Shown: positions 58,703 through 64,000 of the stretch, piece after piece | How the letters are laid out: each line of letters begins with the position of its first letter | Position numbering within the stretch: position 1 is the first letter of the stretch | Origin: Trema orientale | Lineage: Eukaryota; Streptophyta; Magnoliopsida; Rosales; Cannabaceae | Assembly: GCA_002914845.1 (NCBI GenBank) | Contig: JXTC01000091.1 | Location: forward strand, 473,760-537,759 | Length of the DNA: 64,000 nucleotides | Reading direction: 5' to 3' | Made by a program: the position numbers and the translations under genes | Notes under the pieces: generated by a model | Databases searched by the model: none | The model's input: only the letters and a program-made list of their open reading frames with translations | Told to the model about the DNA's origin: nothing

Positions 58703-60082
58703 TGTCATGGTCCGAGATTTTCAATGCCAATAATGACCGTGCAGTACCGAGACTTCCCAAGTCCCAGTCAGCTTTCCTCTTATCCGTGTACTATGGGTTA
58801 CTTTTTCGTGCCTATAGGTGTGCATGTTCTAAGCCACACGCCTATAAGAACGACTCCCGCCGAGTCCTACTCATAAGCAACTATGATGGCGTCCATGTGC
58901 CACGGCCTCTGCCGAGCCATTCGCCCGGTTCATAGGTTCTTAATATGCCATCGAGGTTTACGCCACATGCCTTCTTACCTAAGGATGTTCACACCTTGGT
59001 GGCATGTGTCACTAGGTGCTGAGACTAAGTCGGCACTCTGTCTCATCTAATAAAGCCCCACCAATACCTCTCGGATAGCTCCTGTGGTACTAAGGGTGTT
59101 CTCATGCCCATAGGCCAAGCAACGTGGCAACAAGCCTGCTGGAGTGCTAGCAAGTGCCTACGATTCCTTTGTGGCTCGCAGTCTTGTGTGCAACCTTCTC
59201 GTGTGGAAGCATTACGCTGCCCACTAGTTTCCTACTTACTGCCGAGACCCACGTGAGGTCTATCGGTGACCAACACGTATTGAGGCATGCGTGGTCTTGG
59301 CACACCACCCATCCTCTAGTTGTCCTCCTCCACAAGTGGCTTGCCTAAGGCCAACTTGTGTTGAGGTATATATGGTCTTGGCACACCATGCATCCTCGGT
59401 CTCCCCATGAATGGCCAACCTGTAACCATCTCATGTTGAGGCATGCGTGGTCTAGAAGTCCTACGCATCCTCTAGGAAGTTCTGTCCACGAACCGTGCTT
59501 ACGGCATAGTAGCCAGTAAGTCAAACGCACTACTGAACTTCCGGTGTGGAGACTATGTGTAATATCGGGTGGCCAGTACTGTCCACGAGTCTCTCCTCCT
59601 CGTGGAGACACCAATAGTCCCCTCGTGATTCCCTAGTGCCCGCTCCTACAAGCACTCTCTGTGTACTAATAGGTGGCTCACTTAACCATCAGTGCCCACC
59701 GTGGCCGGAGATGGTGGAGAGCTAACACCATACACCCCCCTAAAGAACATTTTGAGCTTTTGGCCATATTTCCTAAGGAAATATGATTTTCGCCCAGAAA
59801 GCATATGGCCTAATAAATACTTTTCTTCAGGATATCAACGAAATGATCGCATATCTGTGATCCTCTCATCGAGGAGATCGGGTTCCCACGACCAAAAAAA
59901 TTATCGGACGCAAGACGAATAAGTTACGAAATTCTAACTATGTCCCGAACAATGCTGAAAATTTCAACTATGTCCCGAAACTCCATATAGGTGACCGTAG
60001 GCAAATTCCCATAGGCAAATCTACATGGCTAGTTTCCTAGGCTCATTCTTATCATGGACGAGCCTTCTCACGGCACGTTACA
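58703..60082 (-). repeat. 5' LTR of the retrotransposon (right copy)
   Basis: This 1380-bp LTR is upstream in element orientation and carries the minus-strand start TGTAACGTGCCG at 60082. It would have held the promoter of the element. It aligns end to end with the left LTR. Confidence 0.9.
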
Positions 60083-60087
60083 CCCCG

Positions 60088-61109
60088 CTTCTCTTCTTTC
60101 CAGAAAAAAAAACACTTTACTAATTATATTATTAAATATTCTGAAACTGCCAACTCTAATAACGTATTTACATGATTTGACATCTAAAAAAGCGTATTAT
60201 CAATAGGTAATCTTTGTTAAAATCCTATATATGCTATATTTCGGTCGAGGAATGAGAATTCTAGTCGTGTTTGGCTATAAGAACAATGAGAATCCATTGA
60301 GGAAACAAAAATTAATCAAATTGAGGATTTGAAATCTATAATTTAATCTCCTCTCTTCTAAAAACAATCATTAATCAAATACCAAACAACCACCGTCACA
60401 CCATCCAACCACTATCCAACCATTTACCCCATTTCATCAATCTCCTTCCGACTACAGCCCAGACTAAATCCATTCATTACTCCCCCGCCATTAATCTCCT
60501 TCCTACCAGGCCACTTCTCCGGCCTACTACCAAACAGTTTTTCTAATTCTAATTGTTTGCACAACTATTAGGATGTTTCTATGAAATTTATTTGATACAA
60601 TTATACTCTTAAATATATAGCTACGTTTTTTGACAAATGACCTATTGTAAGGTAAGGCCGTAGAGAATTTAGAAATCTTCTCTTTTTAATAGGCATCATT
60701 AATTGACCTTAGGACATCCAATGTGTGTGGGGAAGGTATGCACAAATGTCCCAGAATGAGTAAAGGCCTGGTTTTGTCAAGTAAATCTCTTAAATAAGTT
60801 GACTTGAAGAGAGGACAACATTTTCAATTTCATGGATATGAGCAAATAATGCATGACAAGAGCAAAAAAGAAATATGAACCAATCTTCCACGGAAAGAAC
60901 CTGAATCTTTATACGCAAAAAACATAAGAGGTTGGAATTTGTGCAATAAAATAATTTCAGTGAAAATAATTTTTCATTCAACAAAATTGACCTATGATTT
61001 ACACATTTCAAGTTTGAGAGCCTATATGAACATTTAACTTCAATAATATAAGGCAGAAATTTACAATTTGAATCTAAAGATGCGCAAATTAGTCTCCAAT
61101 TGTAACCCA
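60088..61109. other. Spacer between retrotransposon and PSY-A; includes likely PSY-A 3' UTR
   Basis: No separate gene is seen. The minus frame 61110-60790 lies directly beyond the PSY-A stop and is probably untranslated 3' sequence. The stretch 60268-60545 has GTGTTTGG at one side and CCAAACAG at the other and might be a decayed MITE, which I do not claim. Confidence 0.35.
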
Positions 61110-63723
61110 CTAAGCCAACTTCGAGGGACCTACAATCGCTCTGCCATAGGCCACTGGAAGTGACAGGAATTTTTTTGCCTTCAGTACGTAAGCACGCTTT
61201 GTGAAGTTGTCATAATCATTGGCTTCAATGGCATCCAATATCTGTCGATATAGCAACAAAGATGCCCACACTGGCCATCTACTGGCTGAATTGAGCTCTG
61301 AAACACCCTTTTCAGCCTCATCGAAAAACATTCTAGCTCGCTTTATTTGTCCCTTCATGAAACTCCGCCACTTTTCCGTCACTTTCCCACGAAAGATGTC
61401 TTCATCCGAAAGGCCAGCACGTGCAAGTTCATCTTGTGGGAGATACACTCTTCCTCTTCTAGCACTAGCATCATCAACTCGAATGTGTCAGTTGTAACAT
61501 TGTCATAATATTAGAAATCCAGAAGTTAAACCAGCCAATATAAAATTTCCAAACAAATGTGACCATATAAATAGATGTGATGCTCATAACTTCAGGTTGT
61601 ATCAAGTTTATAGAAAAAGAATTTATAAGAAACTTACTCTTCTCCAACATCTCTGAGTATGTTAGTGAGCTGATTAGCTATCCCAAGAGCCAACGCAGCA
61701 CTGTAAACGCTCTCTGTTGAAGCCTTTGATTCTTGTGCTATTCCCATTACTGGGACACTCATAAGTCCCACAGTCCCAGCAACATAATAGCAGTAAAGGT
61801 ACAGTTCATCAAAGTTCTTGTATCGCGATTTTCTCAAGTCTAATCTCATTCCTTCTATCATGTCCCTAAATGGCTGTCCGAAGGGGGAAAAAAAAAGTTA
61901 AGTTGATTCATTCTGGTCATAAAAGAGACATCTATATGCAAGTGGAGCAACCATGATTTGTCATGACCTACGATGTGTTTGTACCTGTATATCAACAGGG
62001 TACCTTGAGACTGTATGAGATAGAGCAGCATCATACATATCAAATGGGCGACCTTCGAAAAGATCAGTCAATCTTTTCTCCCATCTGTCAAGAGCCTTGG
62101 GTGTGATGTGTGAAGCATTTGGCCCATCAACGAGCTCATCTGTCCTCCTGCACCACACTGCAGAGAGAACACACATTTTTCAATTATCATTCGTAATCGT
62201 CCCACAAACTCAAGTAACTGAGCATGGGGAACTCAATACTAGCCTACTCATGAGATGCTACATTAAGTTTGGACAATTTATTCATATTGCATTCTTGGGT
62301 TTCTTTAATCTAATCTAGGAGAAACAAGAAAAATGGCACTTCTGGTTATGAATCATTGTCTCAGTTGTGGCATGTGACAGGAAAACAAGGCCAAAATTAT
62401 GAGTTTCGACAAAATTGATAATGAAAGCTAACAAGCCTAAGGAGCATTGATTTAAGCATGTCAGTCAGACTGAAAGGACATAGCGTCATATTTGTTCAAA
62501 CATTAGAATATGGCATAGATTCATGAGTGCTATACGGTGGTTCAAGAACATGCTTTTCGATTGTCATTGGTTACTCAAAACTAAAGTCCAGAAGCGGACT
62601 CCAGTATTGCAACAAAGAATTTGTTGTAGATTCTTTTCCCTAAGCGCTTAACTTAGTTGAACAATAATATAAACACAGATACTCAAGAAATTTAAGGATA
62701 ATGTTCACCATGCATTGCTTAAAAGGTTGAATAAACACAATGTTAATTTGGTTTAGTATATTGGCAAACTATGTGGACCACAAGCCTGACTGACAAAATT
62801 AAAAAGGCAAGCAATGTAGAAAGAGTCAAACGAACCATAAATTGCCCAAACAGCTTTTCGCCGTTCTGGTGTCATGAGTAATGTACCTGATAATTAAGAA
62901 AAAAGAAGCTCCATTAGAATAATCCAACTGATTAATTAGCAATAGAATGAGAATGAGCCAGCTATCAACTAGTTACACTAGCATAAGGCTTATTTCCAAA
63001 CTAAATCCTGGACCTCTGTCCATGACAGAAAAAAGCCTAAAACATTGACATTGTTATAATGCTTCCTCCAATTCCAAATCTTCTTCTCATTTCCCCTTTT
63101 TCTCGGCAACCAAACATATTTTTCTCTGGGAAATAGCGAAAGTATACAACAGGAAAGCAAAAAGGTCATAGTTTTTTTTTTTTTTTCTTATTCCCTTTTT
63201 GAAAGTCTTAAAACATTTACATTGATATACAAAGATAAATTAAGTGAACATAATGATAGACTACTTTTCGACCCTGGGAACTATAAAACAAATATCAAAA
63301 ACTTACCTACATCATCAAATAATTAGATAAGTCAATAAAAAAAAAAAAAAAGGTACCTAGATAAAATGTCTTGGCATACTCAGCACAGACTTCACCACAG
63401 CGCTCATAAGCTTCATTCAAGAGATCCCAATTGGTGGTTCCATCGGTTTCAATGGGCTGAGTCAAGTCCAGAGCTTTTTCTTTCTCTTTGGGCCTCCTCT
63501 GTTCTCTAACCAGAGCCGCTTGTTTCAGTACAACTTCATAGACCTTCTCCTCGGAAGATCTTGCTGGGTTTGCGACTGTACTCGAGAAGGCCAAAGACCC
63601 AGTTGAGAAACCGAGCTTAGAGCACATTTTGGGTCTCCTTGGTCCACCATTTTTGGGGACCAGACTGAGCAGAGACTGGGCGTTCTCTTTGAGACATACC
63701 TGTACCCAAAGGACACCAGACAT
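61110..63723 (-). CDS. PSY: Phytoene synthase, copy A
   Basis: Five exons: 63723-63357, 62886-62836, 62157-61985, 61873-61638 and 61464-61110. All junctions are GT-AG with the same phases as copy B, giving 393 aa. It should catalyse the same plastid reaction (two GGPP to 15-cis-phytoene). The active-site motifs are intact: DELVD (146-150, after WCRRT) and DVGED (272-276, restored across intron 4). The exons of 51, 173 and 236 bp are identical in length to those of copy B. Differences lie in the transit region and the C-terminal tail (ends VGPSKLA against IGPSSTNS in copy B). The start is the first ATG before the plastid-targeting-like [10 protein letters not shown] poly-pyrimidine leader lies just upstream. 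The gene looks intact, and it is the more upstream of the two tandem copies. Confidence 0.95.
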
Positions 63724-64000
63724 TTCAGGAACAGAGGAAATCTCTTCACTATTTTTTTTTTTTTAATATCCCAAAAGTCCAGTTGTGTAGAATTTGATTG
63801 CCCCACTTTCTTCCTGGACTTTTTTTTTTCTTTTTTTTTTTCCAGAAAAAGGCTTGAGAGGCTTTTCTATGGCTCTAGAGAGAGAAGTTGTTCTTCGGTT
63901 TGGCAAAAATGAGTGACCAGTACTTTTTTTCGAATTTGGTTTTTCCTTTTTCTTTTTTCTCTTTGTTTTTGGTTTATTGTTGTTGCAAATTGTCTGAGCT
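63724..64000 (-). promoter_or_regulatory. PSY-A upstream leader region (cut by window end)
   Basis: Only 277 bases above the start codon are visible. They hold poly-T and TC-rich runs (63752-63764, 63818-63842, 63930-63970), like the leader of copy B. No TATA word or ACGT element is evident in this short piece. Confidence 0.4.

Larger units (their letters stand above)
55000..60082 (-). mobile_element. Complete-ended LTR retrotransposon without recognisable gag-pol (LARD-like)
   Basis: Two long direct repeats, 55000-56376 and 58703-60082 (about 1.38 kb each), bound a 2.33 kb interior. On the minus strand each LTR starts TGTAACG and ends ATGACA. Directly inside the upstream LTR is TTGGTATCAGAGC (58688-58700), the initiator-Met tRNA primer site. 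Just before the downstream LTR is a polypurine AAGTGGGAGAGGA (56377-56389). An exact 5-bp target duplication CCCCG flanks the whole (54995-54999 and 60083-60087), so the ends are original. The interior shows only short unrecognised frames, so it is a non-autonomous fossil of the LARD type. Sampled LTR stretches differ by about 6-13%, mostly transitions, suggesting an age of a few million years. Confidence 0.93.

Noticed and set aside
60268-60545. Possible MITE with GTGTTTGG and CCAAACAG ends
   Set aside because: The inverted match is only about ten bases and no target duplication was found, so it may be chance in repeat-rich DNA.
1-64000. Search for CRISPR arrays, operons, ribosome binding sites and tRNA or rRNA genes
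   Set aside because: The DNA is plant nuclear. The direct repeats found are tandem or transposon-derived, and the only tRNA-like boxes belong to the two SINEs.

Overview
This is a stretch of plant nuclear DNA, most likely from a eudicot. It is AT-rich and intron-rich, with GT-AG introns, many (TA)n, (TC)n and poly-T tracts, and dense fossil and small transposable elements. No closer placement can be defended from sequence alone, although a woody rosid would fit. One ambiguous base (n at 20136) points to a draft assembly.

Four host genes can be built exon by exon with canonical splice sites and no broken frame. (1) A TLC-domain membrane protein on the plus strand (coding 16933-19263, 8 coding exons, 267 aa). 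(2) A GARP/MYB-like (SHLQMYR-type) transcription factor on the minus strand (28312-20401, 5 exons, 224 aa) with two EAR-like motifs, whose introns hold a long-TIR MITE and two opposed SINEs. (3, 4) Two tandem phytoene synthase genes on the minus strand (PSY-A 63723-61110, 393 aa; PSY-B 53497-50753, 396 aa). Their exon plans are identical, both Asp-rich motifs are intact and the introns can still be aligned, so the pair is a local duplication. Phytoene synthase makes the first committed carotenoid intermediate from two GGPP. The other two genes have no obvious link to that pathway.

Layout: 0-14 kb is gene-poor and repeat-built: a large inverted repeat at 2.2-3.3 kb, Ty1/copia remnants on both strands, a MITE, a 0.54 kb tandem duplication, a (TA)n-bounded MITE and a hAT MITE with a perfect 8-bp target duplication. 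14.4-19.4 kb is the TLC gene. 19.9-28.3 kb is a Mutator-like MITE and then the GARP gene. 28.3-34 kb is AT-rich with no gene seen. 34.4-35.4 kb is a tandem array of a tiny LTR element (TRIM type). 36-45 kb holds Ty3/gypsy LTR pieces, a CACTA terminus and a hAT MITE. 44.8-49.9 kb is a decayed CACTA transposon with tnp2-like and transposase_24-like regions. 50.7-63.7 kb is the PSY pair, separated by a 5.08 kb LTR retrotransposon (55000-60082) with a clean CCCCG target duplication and no recognisable gag-pol.

Nothing here is a clearly new enzyme system. The observations most worth following are the PSY duplication split by a retroelement, the shared-LTR TRIM array, the opposed SINE pair inside a transcription-factor intron, and the (TA)n-bounded MITE family. 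Percent identities are estimates by eye.
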